Shown here one piece after another: positions 43,569 through 55,259 of a DNA stretch of 64,000 bases. Each line of letters begins with the position of its first letter. Position 1 is the first letter of the stretch. Source of the stretch: Mesostigma viride. Taxonomy: Eukaryota > Streptophyta > Mesostigmatophyceae > Mesostigmatales > Mesostigmataceae. Made by a program: the position numbers and the translations under genes. The stretch lies in NCBI GenBank assembly GCA_009746045.1, contig RPFO01000213.1, forward strand, positions 1,610,578-1,674,577. The letters are read 5' to 3'. A model generated the notes under the pieces. It worked only from the letters and a program-made list of their open reading frames with translations. It searched no databases and had not been told where the DNA came from.

Positions 43569-45448
43569 GCCTCTCCAGTCTACACCCCTAGTCCCACGTT
43601 TCAGATTTCCAGCATTAAGATCTTGAGACCCTGGATTTGACCTCTAATACTAGTAGCATGTTGTAGAACTAAGTAGAATCGAATCATAGTTGTATGATTA
43701 TTTAAGATCGTGAGCCCTGGGTTGGCCGGACCCGAATCTAAACGTGGAGCTAGGGGTGTAGGGTGGCAAAGTAGCGATGCCAGAATCCGCCAGAATCCGC
43801 ACAACGTTGGCCTATCGTGGCGCGTCGCTTACTCGCTGTGTCGCAACTCGCACAGACTTGCACTGATCAATGGTGATCAATGACCAGGCAGTGTTGTTGA
43901 GGCTTGTCCACTTTTGGTGGTAAGCAGTGCGCCATTTCGTTTATTGTCACGGGGGGAACAAATTGCTTGTCGCACGCGCATTTTCAACCGTCTAGATCTC
44001 GGCCCGCCGTTTCGAGCCGTAGGATGTCACTTTTAAAGTTCGAAACGTTTCCTTGAAACGTTTAGCCTTTCCTTGAAATGTTTATCCTCGGCGCGCGCCA
44101 TTTATCAGCCGTGGATGAGATTTGCCACCGTCCGATTTCGACTCCAGAAACCCAGTACGAGGCCATGGCAAGCGGAGGAGGTTTAAGCGGCGCGGAGAGG
44201 TGAGGGAGGCGGGTGGGCGAGCGTAGCGTGGGGGGGGGGGGGGACGTCGACGGGTTCAGCGGGCGCTCTGTTTCGGCGCTTTTTATGAGGCGTTTTTTTT
44301 TTTTCCCTCTTGGGCTTCAGGGTTTTTTTTTACGTCTGGGCGTCGCCTTTTTTTTTTGTGGGCGTTTCTGACCGTTGGATCGGCGCTAAGCAACCCAGCT
44401 TTTTGGGAGCGCTGGTGGAATCTTCCGTCCGCCACGACGGATCTATTGTTGTGGTGGTGGTGTTCCCACACGGGAGCGGGAACGATTCCCTCTGGTTAAC
44501 GGCGGAATCTTCCGTTACAACACTTGGCTTCATACACTTGAATGTACCCGGGGATTTAGGGCACCGGCTACAGTCAGTCAGCTGTATGGGCGCGGGAGCG
44601 GGAGCGGGATACGGAAAGATTCCACGAGGTTCTTGTCAACCGCAGAATCTTTCGTATCGGGACTTACTATGCGTCCGGGGACTCCCTGGGATTCGCCGCT
44701 CATGGGCCGCGCAGAATCTATAGTGGCCGGGGGCCGTATATACATGGAGCCGCGGATTTGAGTACCGGTGGTACTTATCGGGGCAATGTGACGTGGACCA
44801 ACTAACAAGGGCCCGGGGAGTTACGAAACCGGAATACCTAAATCCTGTCAGAAGACGTCCCTGGATTCATGTAGACGGATGGCTGCAACGGGATTCTAGC
44901 CTTGCATTCACTTAATTGCCGTACACCCCTAATAGATTCCAAACTTCCGCACCAGCAAATCTGCCCAAATCTGATTCCTTCTCTGGTGATGACGGATGGA
45001 CCGGATAGATGCCCAGCTTCGTGGAATCGCAAACTACAGGTTGATACACAACTGTGGGTTATTCAGGAAGATCCTGGATCCCTGGGTCATGAATCCTCCA
45101 TCGCAGCGGCAGGCCCAGGGCGGCGAAGCGTTGAGGACCCGCGACGAGATGCCAGGGTGCAGGCTAAGGTCAAGATTGCGTAACCGTCATTAAGATCTGA
45201 AATCTACGGCTGTCGCGCCCCAAGAACCTGGGATTCACTACGCCCCAACCACCTGGCACTAAACACTACGTTTCCATGTTTCGGAGCTCCAAACCCGAGT
45301 AGATCCAGGGTAGATCCGATTCTTTGAGTGGCGACTTTGTGTAGGTGCGAATTCTAAGACTTACAGAGAAGATTCTATCTCTTAGATCACCGAAATCTGT
45401 CAAATATCCTTAGATTCCGGTCCGTGGGCTAAAAAAGTGGACAAGCCG
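43569..45448. other. No gene seen; unique flank upstream of the DUF641-like gene
   Basis: Contains a G-run (44230-44243) and several T-runs (44288-44360). 44100-45420 has repeated AATCTTCCG / GAATC words but no convincing frame. It could hold the promoter of the gene at 45802. Confidence 0.4.
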
Positions 45449-45595
45449 CTTTACTCACTGGACCCTCGTGCGGAAAGCAATTTGTCGCCACTCGGTCTGC
45501 TTTTCGCACCACTCGGGCCGCCGGCCCTCGTGGGCGAAAAGCAGCCCGCGTGGCGACAAATTGCTTTCCGCACTCGGGTCCAGTGAGTAAAGCTC
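45449..45595. repeat. Foldback MITE-like hairpin, about 60-bp arms
   Basis: Ends CTTTACTCACTGGACCC and GGGTCCAGTGAGTAAAG pair. Pairing continues through GGAAAGCAATTTGTCGCCA and CTGCTTTTCGC to a short G/C loop. It sits about 200 bp 5' of the DUF641-like start codon. No duplication is evident. Confidence 0.8.
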
Positions 45596-45801
45596 TACTT
45601 GTATCGCTTCGCATCGGCCAGTCTTGCTGGCTCCGATTAGCCGATTTAGGGCCGCCTTCGACCGACTTGGGACTCTTCCGGGAAGCGTGTGGACACGGAT
45701 ATGGAAAATGGTGCCAGGCAGTTAATCTCGTGGATGGGTTGATCGTTCCAGTTAGCAGGGCTTTCCGTAGCATTCATTTCGTATCAAAATTTGCCCCGGT
45801 T

Positions 45802-47901
45802 ATGTTTTTGTTTGGCGCAAAGGATACAGAGACTATGCCAGTGGGATTGAGCTTGTTCAGCCGGTCTCCTTTTGGCGGGGGAGCAGCGCGGCATTCTTCT
45901 CACAGTAACGGAGCTGCGCCCGACGGCGAGGCACAGACGGATGAGAGGCTTGCGCCGGAAGGCTCACGCTTCTCCTCAGAAAGTGGTGGACGTCTGTCCT
46001 TGGTTGGCCGCGCTCGAAACACCGCCGGATCGACTGCGCACGGTCTGATCCGGTATGGCGAGTTCATTCTGGGAGGACTTGCAATGCCGCTGCATCACGC
46101 GGTTGACGCGGTGCTCGGCACCTCTCGGCAGCGCTCCCTGCCAAAGGTCGGCACTGACGTGGACAAACTGAAGCTGGCGTGGAAGGAAAACGAGGTGCTG
46201 AAGCAAGAGATCGACGCGTTGCGGCGGTCAGAAGCAATCAACCGCGTCACGTTAGAAGAAGCCGAGCACAGGCTGCGGACGCTGGCCTTCGAGCTAGAGC
46301 GCGCGAACCACTCGGCGGTCGCCGAGCTGGAGCGGACGCGGCACGCCGCTATCGCTGACCACAACCGGCTGGCCTCGGAGGCCGCGACGCTTGCACGGTG
46401 TCTCTCGGAAGCCGAGCAGCAGCTGGCGGCAGCCACGTCCTGCGGCCTGAACGCGCCCCACTCGGACTGGAATGCTTTGAACTTCGAGTTCTCCACCTCG
46501 TATGAAAACGTTTTCTCGGCGTTCAGTCATTACGCGGACCGGCTCATGGCGCGCATCTGGGAGACGCCCGATGGCCCCCACATCCTCCACGTGTGGCTCT
46601 CTGAGGCGCTGCACCTGCCCGCCGGCACGGGTCCCGGCGGCGAGCTGTACGACCAGCGCGTGCTAAAATTAGCGCTCATCGGCCTGCTCTCGAGCGTGGG
46701 GTTCTTTGCGTTTGAGACCGAGTCGTTCCGTGGCCGCGGCTCCTCGTGCCTTCTCCCCGACCGCAGGCAGCGGGCGTCCTACTTCGACCGCAGGTACCGC
46801 GCGCTCGAGCAAGCGGCGGCGCATAAGGAGTTCTGGACGCGGCTCACCCCGGAGGAGGCCAGGCTATTTTTAGTGTGGTACAACGATGTGTACAAGCGGC
46901 TCAAGGCCACGGTGGGGCATGCGCCCGCGTCCAACCTGCTCGACGCGGTGTTCCTGGGCAAGGGCAACCAGGTGGAGCTGCAGACAGCCGCGTGGTCCGT
47001 GTGGAGGCTGCACGCATTAGCGTACGCGTTTGAGGCGCCCCCCGAAATCGTGTGGCGGGAGGCAGGAGAAGAGGCCGACCTAGGGTGCACTGAGACCGAT
47101 GCCAGCTGGGCCGTACCCTTGGACGGGTCCTTAGGGTCACCAGTGGGGAACAGAGGGATGCAGGGTAGGGGCCGCGGGCTCGATATTCCTTCGGGGGGCT
47201 GTCTGACGCCGCTCATCCACGAGGAGGGGCACGCAGGGGGGACCTGCGCGGGGCGCCTCGTGGCCTTCTCTGTGTTCCCCGGATTCTTGGTGGGGACAAG
47301 CCACATGGTCAGCCGGTGCAAGCTGGTGCTGCAGACGCCTGGTGCCACCCACCCGCAGGCACAGACGCTAGCGTCTCCGCAACGGGCTCCGTTAGCGTCC
47401 CCTCCAGCGCAGTCGCCGCTGCCGCCCCGCGCATCGCCCTCGCCCTCGCCCGCTGCCGCTCGCCAGCTGTGGCCCGAGATACAGGCGTCTCAAGTCCCAC
47501 CCATGCAGACATCTCACGACTTTTCCACCACGCAGCAGCAGCAGCCTCCGGTGAAGACCATCGCGGTGGCCAGGGACTTGCGGTCGTTTGACCTGAGCGA
47601 GGCACCCTCAGGGTCGACGCGGCAGTTCCACATGGGGCCCAATGTCGAGGTGAAGAAGGTGGCGGGGCCGGGGGGGGTGCCTCTCCAGTCTGGTCTCGTG
47701 CTGGAGGGGGGGGCACTCGGCCCGTTTGGTGTCATCCCGCAGCCGTCGACGATGGAGATGCCTGACGGCATGAAGCAAGCAGCGGGGGGGCAGCCAGCGG
47801 CGCACTTGCCAGAGGGCAAGATGTCGTGGACGAGCTTGTGGGGACCGCCGTACCTGGATTCAGGTATGAATGAGGCGCCGGTGGGGGCATCGATGGACTG
47901 A
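45802..47901 (+). CDS. DUF641/GIL1-like plant protein, 699 aa, single exon
   Basis: The ATG at 45802 is chosen because the open frame upstream runs through the foldback hairpin; ATG 45835 is an alternative. Residues about 130-220 form a long coiled coil (LKLAWKENEVLKQEIDALRR, LRTLAFELERANHS). The following domain, NFEFSTSYENVFSAFSHYADRL, then LALIGLLSSVGFFAFETESF, SVWRLHALAYAFEAPPEIVW and VAFSVFPGFLVGTSHMVSRC, matches the order of conserved blocks in plant DUF641 proteins (GIL1/IRKI), including the VWLLH-LAF and PGF-VG-x-SR motifs. A Pro/Gln-rich tail follows. GIL1 acts in light control of gravitropism in Arabidopsis; function here is unknown. GC-rich codons differ from the AT-rich flanks. 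Assignment is by motif order from memory. Confidence 0.6.
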   Translation: MFLFGAKDTETMPVGLSLFSRSPFGGGAARHSSHSNGAAPDGEAQTDERLAPEGSRFSSESGGRLSLVGRARNTAGSTAHGLIRYGEFILGGLAMPLHHAVDAVLGTSRQRSLPKVGTDVDKLKLAWKENEVLKQEIDALRRSEAINRVTLEEAEHRLRTLAFELERANHSAVAELERTRHAAIADHNRLASEAATLARCLSEAEQQLAAATSCGLNAPHSDWNALNFEFSTSYENVFSAFSHYADRLMARIWETPDGPHILHVWLSEALHLPAGTGPGGELYDQRVLKLALIGLLSSVGFFAFETESFRGRGSSCLLPDRRQRASYFDRRYRALEQAAAHKEFWTRLTPEEARLFLVWYNDVYKRLKATVGHAPASNLLDAVFLGKGNQVELQTAAWSVWRLHALAYAFEAPPEIVWREAGEEADLGCTETDASWAVPLDGSLGSPVGNRGMQGRGRGLDIPSGGCLTPLIHEEGHAGGTCAGRLVAFSVFPGFLVGTSHMVSRCKLVLQTPGATHPQAQTLASPQRAPLASPPAQSPLPPRASPSPSPAAARQLWPEIQASQVPPMQTSHDFSTTQQQQPPVKTIAVARDLRSFDLSEAPSGSTRQFHMGPNVEVKKVAGPGGVPLQSGLVLEGGALGPFGVIPQPSTMEMPDGMKQAAGGQPAAHLPEGKMSWTSLWGPPYLDSGMNEAPVGASMD

Positions 47902-48269
47902 CGGGCTGACATGGGCTACTGCCTGGTGGGCTATCGGGCGTGCTGACATGGGCGGATGGGTTGCTGGGCTGAGGTGGGTCGATGGGCGATTGGGCTGATG
48001 GCCTGACTGCTTTTGGAGAGTGCGAAGGGAGGGCAGTGCATCGACATTCGTTCGCCACGGCAAAAAGGCACGCATTCACTGCAGTGCCAACCTTGTGCAC
48101 ATTGGTGGAGTGCTTGTTTAACTACGGATCTGCTGAATCTGTCCAGGCTGGCACTTGGGTGCGTCATGCACCGCTTTCATATCTGAGCTTTTGCACTGTG
48201 GATTTCATACACGTGCACGGGCGAATCATTTATCCGTGTTGCCGTTGTACGGGCGAATCATTTATAATG

Positions 48270-48850
48270 CTTTATGGGAGCACGAGTCTAATTAATTAAT
48301 TAATTATGGGCAAAAATGCTGTATACATCAGTGTGATGTGGTGTATCTATATTTGGCTGGCAATTATGAACAGGGCAAATTGCACATATCTGCGCTCGTC
48401 GTAGCCGTTAGCGCACTACGTGGAAAATTTCCTACATCTTTATTCCTGCATGGCATGCATGAGGCGTATGGGGTGCCGTGCGTTTAGGGTTGACAGCCAT
48501 TGATCAGACACAGATTGTCTCGATTGCACATACAAACACATGTGGACATGTATGGCTAGCTGGTATTTGTACATAATCGGCCTCATGGTTTCTGGCCCGC
48601 ATGCACGTGCACATACGTCCGGAAAAGCGCATATATATAAATTACAGCTAGCTATTGATCAAGGCTTATACATGCATGCGCATGGTGAATTGAATTGAAT
48701 TGTAACATAACTCCGTTGGGAGTATATGTAGCACAGATCCCTGAGCTGTGGCATTAATTAATTAGCGCTGTGGCATTAATTAATTAATTAATTAATTAAT
48801 TAATTAGACTCGTGCTCCCGTTGGGGAGTCACGGAGCATTAACCCCGATG
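48270..48850. repeat. LINE tails: TTAATTAA blocks and inverted CAATT tail
   Basis: GGGAGCACGAGTCTAATTAATT at 48277 and TTAATTAGACTCGTGCTCCC at 48797 face each other. An inverted LINE 3' end (GAATTGAATTGTAACATAAC then CTCCGTTGGGAG) lies at 48686-48730. They bound about 400 bp without a gene. Confidence 0.7.
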
Positions 48851-48974
48851 GATGGATGGATGGGTGCAAACAGTCCTACCGGTCTAGTCTATCTACATCG
48901 GCTACATACTACATCTATCTAACAACATTCTAACTACAACATCTATCTAGGCAGCCGCACGCTGCTCTAGGGGG

Positions 48975-50395
48975 CTATCTGGCGTGCCTCCCACGAGATT
49001 GCACACGCGGGCGCTTCCCCACTGGGGGGGGCTCGTTATCCTCTATGACCTGGGCCCACTTGGCCTTGTCCATCATCTTCTTCCAAATCACGGAGAGGCC
49101 TAGGCCCCCCATGTCCTCTACTAGCTGTTCTTTGAAGGTGCGGGCCTTGCGGCGTCTAACATCACTGGGCCCAGCCCACGTCAGGAGGTGCCGGCCAGGC
49201 TGGGCTGGTCGCAGTCCTGCGGGGGGCCACGTGAGGTGTCTACCTGGTTGGTGCGAGCTAGGTGCCCTACTAGCTGCAGGCGGCGTTGCTTAATGGTGCT
49301 GGTGATATAGGGCATGCCCTGGTACAGGTCCTCATTGCGGACATGAGCAGCATATCCTACTCTGTAAATGGATCGCAGCATGCTGGTGACCGCGCCGTCC
49401 AGCTTGCGGGCCAGGTCGGCGGTGAGGGTCCACGTCTCGGCTCCATACGTGAGAACAGGAAGGACGAGGACCTTGAACAGGTCCTGTTTCTCGATCTTGC
49501 CCAGGGGCTTGCGCCACAGGGCCCGGTACTGGCGTAAAGCGTGCCAGGCGAGGGAGATGCGGTGGTCCACATCAACCTTGCAGCTGGGGAGCAGGCTGCC
49601 CAGCAGCTTAACGCGGTCCCGATACAGGACTCGAGAGCCGTCTAGGAGAAAGAGGGGCGGCGGTGGGTTGGTGAGCCCAACCGCCAGGGCCTCTGTCTTC
49701 TTGCTGACCTCAAGCCCCACTGCACAGGCCTCGAGAGCCAGGCAGTCAAGCCATGTCTGCACATGCTCAGTGTCCTCCAAGAGGGTGGTGTCGTCTGCGT
49801 AGATTATGTCTGCCAGCCGAATCTCCGTGTCCGCACCGCCATGCCAGAATTTGTTAGCAACCTGCACTCCTGGTTCCCTGCCCACGATGCGGGCAAATCG
49901 CTTGCGGGCCTGAATCATTACGTATTCGACAACAATAATGAACAGGTAGGGCGAGAGCACGCAGCCCTGCCACACCCCCTTCTGTAAAGGGCATGGTGGG
50001 GGCGTGGTCCCGTAAGAAGTGCGCACCGAAGTGGTGGACCCTTCATACAGGTTGCGGATGACAGCAATCAGGGGGCGGGGGATCCGGAACAACTCGAGGA
50101 TGTCCCAAAGCGCAGGTCAGAACACCGAGTCGAAGGCTTTGATGAAGTCCACCAGCACAAGGTGCAAAGGGGACTCACCAGGCTGAAGGCGTTGCAGTTC
50201 CTCCACCATGCAGTCGGCGAGTAGCGAAGAGCGCCTGTACTGTGTTGCGACCTGAACGGAAGCCGTGCTGAGTCTCGCTGAGGTGACCGTCCAGGGCCGT
50301 GCGCAGGCGGTTCAGGATGAGCCGCATAAGAAGCTTGAGGGGGGCACTTTGAATGCACACCCCTCTGTAGTTGCTGTGGCATGCCTTTGGCATGA
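48975..50395 (-). pseudogene. LINE ORF2 reverse transcriptase, 5'-truncated, frameshifted
   Basis: Reading on the minus strand: MPKACHSNYRGVCIQSAPLK, TQHGFRSGRNTVQ, VLVDFIKAFDSV, KGVWQGCVLSPYLFII, LADIIYADDTTLLED (catalytic YADD), VKLLGSLLPSCKVDVDHRIS, YGAETWTLTADLARKL, LQLVGHLARTNQVDTS. A frameshift near 49190 is followed by RHLLTWAGPSDVRRRKARTF and the C-terminus NEPPPVGKRPRVQSRGRHAR. There are further frameshifts near 50105-50200. A non-LTR RT (RTE/L1 type not resolved). The N-terminal endonuclease is absent. Confidence 0.85.
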
Positions 50396-50515
50396 AGGAG
50401 AAAGGGGGTCTCTGCCCTTAATTCTACATGTTGTGCACACACAGGGATTAATAAAAGCACTTCGGTGCTCCGTGACTCCCCAACGGGGGCACGAGTTGAA
50501 TTAATTAATTAATTA
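50378..50515 (-). repeat. Recurrent LINE block with TTAATTAA array
   Basis: On the minus strand, TTAATTAATTAATTCAACTC, then CCCGTTGGGGAGTCACGGAG and CAGAGACCCCCTTTCTCC run straight into the RT frame (ATGCCAAAGGCATGCCACAG). Similar blocks are near 25.4, 38.6 and 48.8 kb. 50520-51040 holds only LINE UTR pieces. Confidence 0.7.
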
Positions 50516-51039
50516 ATATCCCTGATAAGGGGTATTTATGGCTTAGAATACACTCGGGGCTACTTCCTGCAAGGGTAGGGTGTAAACTACACCTGCTCTG
50601 GGTGCACAGAGTGCACCTGCACACCACTAGGGCCTACCGAAAGGTGCTGGCATAGGGGGGAAGATCAGCATGGCTATACAAAGGCTGGCTAGGGCATGGC
50701 TTCTCAGCAGATAGTAACTCCCTGCATGCATGGGCATTAATTAATATTTAATTAATAGACACGTGACTGCGTCACGTGAGCATAAGTCCTCAGTGGGAGG
50801 GGAACATGGGATGGAATGGATGGTATAAGCTATCTAGGTCCTAGTTACAGGGGTGTACGTGGGCACCGCGGCCCGAATCGCTATGAATGCCATACTTGGT
50901 CACACGCGGAGCCCCCACAGGCTTGGGGGTGGTCTCCCAGTCATCACTACTTGCCATCTATCCTTGCGCACCATCTGCCTCCATATTACAGACAAACCAG
51001 GAGGCTGCCCGGGGGTTCGAGCCCGTCAAGTCTAGTGTA

Positions 51040-52304
51040 GCACATGTCCATGCCGAGTCTATCACGAAAAGTCCACGGGTGGCAGCCCTGCCGCGCGCGG
51101 CCGGGGGCACGCCAGGTGAGGACATATCGCCCAGGCTGGGCGGGCTTGGTGCCAGCTAGTCTATCTGATGTATCTACCTGATCTGTGCGGGCCATGCAGG
51201 TGCCCGGCTAGGCCCAGGCGCCTGTGCCTAATAATGTGGGAAACATAGGGCAAATCAGCGTACAAATCCTCATTACTAATGTGCAAACCAAAGGGGATGT
51301 TAAGGGCCTTGTGCAGCATCTTGGTGACGGCGCCGTCGAGTCGTTGCTCCAGCTAGCTCCTGCGTCAGTGTCCACGTCTCGGCGCCGTAGGTCAGGATCG
51401 TCAGAATGACGACCTTGAAGAGGTCACGCTTGACGATCCGGGGTAGGGCGGGGTTGCTCCACCAGCGGCGGTGGTCATGGAGGCGCGCTCACGCCATGCC
51501 GATCCGTGTCGTCATGTCGTCCTCGATCGCAGTCGCGCGGCCGGGAAGCCAACTGCCGAGCAGCTTGAAGCGGCCTGAAGGAGGGTAGTTAGTTGACCTC
51601 GGCATCGTCTAAGAGGCGGAGTGTGGGTGGGGGCCCTGCCATGCCGAGGGCCAGGCCGGCCTCCGTTTTGGGGCTGATTTCTAGACCAACCGCCTGAGCC
51701 TCGAGCGCCAGGCAGTCCAGCCCGAAAGTTGGGCAGACTCCGGCTTCTCGATGAGCGTGATGTCGTCGGCATAAATGAGGTCAGCTAGTAAATTCTGCTT
51801 GTTAGTCGGCCCCCCTTTCCCAAGCTCGTTCGTGATCGCTTGGCCAGGGGCACGGCCTGCAATGCTAGCAAAGCGAGCACGTGCCTGGCGCATAACATAA
51901 TCCACTAGAATAATAAACAGGTACGGCGACAGGACGCAACCCTGCTGAGACGCCGGTCTGCAGTGGGCATGGCGGGGTATAATGCCGTGTTGAGTGCGCA
52001 CCGAAGTGGTCGACCCCTCATACAGCGTGCGGATGGCGGTAATCAGGGGAGTGGGGACGCGAGCGCGAGCAAGTACAGCCCATAGGGCATAGAGCGTCCC
52101 AGAGGACAGAATATCAAAAGCCTTGATGAAGTCGACGAAGATCAGGATGGCGGGAAACTCACCAGGTTGCAGGAGAGCGATTTCCTCGAAGAGGCGACAC
52201 GCGACGAAGATGGCCATGACGGTGTTGCGCCCAGGACGGAAGCCCATTTGACTTTCCCCAAGGTGACAGTCGAGAGCAGAACGAAGGCGGTTATGCATGG
52301 GCAT
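51040..52304 (-). pseudogene. LINE ORF2 reverse transcriptase, second diverged copy
   Basis: Minus-strand NRLRSALDCHLGESQMGFRP, LIFVDFIKAFDILSS, LYEGSTTSVRTQHGIIP, QQGCVLSPYLFIILVDYVM and LADLIYADDITLIEKPE parallel the 49-50-kb copy. Downstream, after frameshifts near 51730, come remnants ending GRYVLTWRAPGRARQGC (about 51060). Truncated before the first RT block. Same clade as the 49-kb copy but clearly diverged. Confidence 0.8.
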
Positions 52305-52384
52305 AGCATAATTAAATAAAGCTAGGCATCATCTGGTGTGTGGCACGTCATAGACACACATGTACATGATCTAACTTATATATC

Positions 52385-52650
52385 AAGTATTAAATTAAAT
52401 TTAAATTAAATTAAATTATAACATGCCTCCGTTGGGAGATCATGTAGCACATATTCCTTGATGGGTGGTGGAGTGGAGAGAGCCACGTAATCGGACTAAC
52501 CTAACGCTAATCTAGCTAGTCTAGAAAAATCCTAACTACCCTACTCATCAAAACGCCTCCTCCTCTTGGGGGGAGGTGGCTTGCCCACAGGGTCGGGCGT
52601 GTGAGCCTTTGACAATCTTCTTCCACCAAGTCTTGTTCTGCATGGCAGTC
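52385..52650 (-). pseudogene. LINE ORF2 C-terminus and 3' UTR fragment
   Basis: Closely similar to 26980-27230: C-terminal KAHTPDPVGKPPPPKRRRR (one frame), a 3' UTR with GATCTCCCAACGGAGGCATG, and a tail of TTTAATTTAA words. Not the C-terminus of the 51-kb copy. Confidence 0.5.
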
Positions 52651-52879
52651 CATGCAAAGAAGGGAGAGAGAGTGGATGCGGTATTCAAACATATCAAGTA
52701 TGGGGGCCTATTATATATGTCCGATCATGCATTTTCATTACTACATGCGCCTCAAGCATTTGCACATGAGTTCAAGATTGTGCGTGAGCGCAGATTCATT
52801 TTATATAAAACACAAACATCGCAGCTGATATATAATAGTCCTCACCGCGGGAGCACTAATTAATTCGAGTTCATATTCC

Positions 52880-53370
52880 ATCATTAAATGATTTCCGCCA
52901 TACATGCATGGCCACACATTTCCACCTGAGACGGCAACTATTACTGGACGTCATGTTCGTAATCCATTCCATCACCATGCACTCATATTCATCATCCTGA
53001 ACGACTCGAACACGCGGACAAGATAACGGCAGGCTCGAGCTACCATGGTCCGCATTCAATCTCCCGATTTCTGGCCTGCGCTGGGCCGCTGGTTGTCTCC
53101 TTGATGTTCGTAATCCTCATATATCAAGGAGACAACCAGCGCAGGCCAGAACTGATCAGGAGAATGCTGTCAGACCATGGTAGCTCGAGCCTGCCGTTAT
53201 CTTGTCGATCCGCGTGTTCGAGTCGTTCAGGTCTTCAGGATGATGAATATGAATGGTGATTCGAAATGTGTAGCCTTGTGCATTGAAATTATGGCTGGCT
53301 TACGTGTAGAGCGACTAGAGGACTGACCTATAGACGGTGCCGGGGCCGGAAACAGCTTGCTTGATCAGGG
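52880..53370. repeat. Inverted pair of Penelope-like 3' ends (foldback)
   Basis: The plus-oriented tail (52880-53105) ends CTGGCCTGCGCTGG...TTGTCTCCTTGA. The minus-oriented tail begins TCAAGGAGACAACCAGCGC at 53125. Arms of about 200 bp (CTCGAGCTACCATGGTC etc.) pair with several indels around a ~20-nt loop. Confidence 0.75.
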
Positions 53371-53730
53371 GCGCGTGTGTTTCGAGCCTAACTGCATGGC
53401 CAGGATTGTCTTGTGGTGATCATGAGCACCATTGCTGCGATCGCTCTCCCACCATTTACGAGGAAATACCCGCAAATGGAAAACTACTGAAAAGGTCTAG
53501 CTAGTCAGTCATTACGAACGTTAGCCATGCCATGATTCCAAACGTCCAAGAACTGCACACCGGGTGCAAAGGCAAAAAAACGGAGGACAGCACTTTCAAA
53601 TGTGCGGCGGGAACCAAAAGCCCGCGTATGCCAGAAAACATATCATGTTGCTGCAGCGACGCGACGATGCGGACAACGAATCCAGTGCCAAGCTCGGAAC
53701 GTCCGCAAAGGAGATCTGGCATCACAGGGT

Positions 53731-54345
53731 TCAGATGTGCGGAGATACTACGCGATCCAGCCGGTCCACGACCTGTTTGTAGAGCTTGTGCCAAGGGGCA
53801 GCACCAACAAGATGTGGGTGACGTTGCAAAAAACACCGGCCGGACTTGACGGAGCATGGTATGTCTTTGTCATAGTCTTTGACCAGCACTGAACGATGCA
53901 AGAGTTCAACAAGAGTCGTTATGAAATCGACACGATAAGAGCAAAGACGGGAAAAACGATCGATGCAATTAACTCAGTGACTAAAAACAACACCATATTT
54001 TGCTGTGTGGGAAAGGAGACTGTGAATATCGGGGTAGCGAATAAAAGGAATTTGCTGATATTTAGGATCCAGGTTGCGCTTATCATAGACAGCCGTACGC
54101 CAGCCCTTCTTGTTATGGGTAATGTTAACGGATCGAGGTAATTGCAAGTAGTATCCGCTCCGACGTGAGCTAATGTGAGGGACGTACGCTTGCGGGTAGA
54201 TGCCAGGCGCAGACCAGCTGTGATATACAAATGGGTTGTGAAATCAGGTTTGTCGAAAGCCATGACATCATCAATGTATCGACATGTGTGGATGAAACGC
54301 CTGAAGAGAACATCATCATTTGAGGCAATGAGATCCTCATATATA
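53731..54345 (-). pseudogene. Penelope-like RT, C-terminal fragment, second copy
   Basis: From LIASNDDVLFRRFIHTCRYI and DDVMAFDKPDF (YIDD box) through CNYLDP to the same C-terminal stop as the 13.7-kb copy. A frameshift near 54125 and a TAA-rich stretch break it. It has no 8.96-kb TIR element and therefore shows the empty site (53689-53693). At 54345 it is cut by an inverted LINE tail. Confidence 0.75.
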
Positions 54346-54579
54346 TTCATTGAGAAGGATAGATTACGGCATGGTGAGATGGGCATATAGGTTCCTCCCG
54401 TTAGGCGTTTCCATTGGTCTTATCGTAGTATAGAGTTTGACATGGCTCTGTCTATAGGTTTATAGCTGGGCGTTTGCTTTGGTTTGAGTGATTTCACTCT
54501 GCTGTAAGTAATTATATTTTTAATATATATTCGCAACCTCTCATCAAGGCGGGTGCGTCCTGCGGCAGCTGCGGGCTAG

Positions 54580-55259
54580 TTGCTCTGGATACTACTGGCA
54601 CGCACTACATCGCGTGCATGGGTGGCCAGCAGAACCAGAACTGGTTCCTCTATCTCCATACCTCTCTCCTCCGGGTGGTGTGTGCAATGGTTCGGTCGGT
54701 CTTTCCCCACTAGCTCCACCATCATCAAGTGCGAGGACGCGGACGGGGCCGCCCTCTACTCACCCAACCACCGCCCCGACATTACCGTGCTTGACTACGA
54801 CGGGCAGGGTTGCCACCTGCTCATCGATGTCTCCGGTGGCTCGACCGCTCTCCGGTCGCCACATCCTCCGGGCGGCTGTGGATGCCGGCGCTGCAGCCGC
54901 TAGCTGTGGCTGAGCGCGACAAGTTTGCCTCCTACGGCAATGTGGGGCCCCACCGGGTCATCCCCTTTGTCCTTGAGGAGTTCGGGGCCATGGGCCCCAA
55001 GACAGCGGAGTTTTTCCACGAGTGCTGCCAGCGCCGTGAAGACCGCCTCGACCTCGAGGGTCCGACCGCCCCGTGGTCTGCCCGCACGTGGCCCGGCCCT
55101 CGGTATTGGCGGCAGCGCCTGTCACTCGCCCTCACTCGCACCGTGGCTGATGTGTTATTCCGCCGCACCCGGGCCGACTTTGTCGTGACCCATCCATGCG
55201 GTCTAGTAGATCCCTTCCAGGTCTGCATGGTGGGCCGGCAGCGCTGTTGCTGCGTGTAG
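54580..55259 (+). pseudogene. LINE-type C-terminal PD-(D/E)XK-like domain, copy 1
   Basis: Reads STIIKCEDADGAALYSPNHR, then PDITVLDYDGQGCHLLIDVS, a frame change, ERDKFASYGNVGPHRVIPF, VLEEFGAMGPKTAEFFHEC, W-x-Q...LSLALTRTVADVLFRRT. The RPDI-x(12)-LIDVS plus K-x3-Y arrangement is that of the restriction-endonuclease-like domain found at the end of some retrotransposon proteins. A frameshift sits at about 54845. It ends with a tail TCTCAATGAATATATATTCG. Confidence 0.45.
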
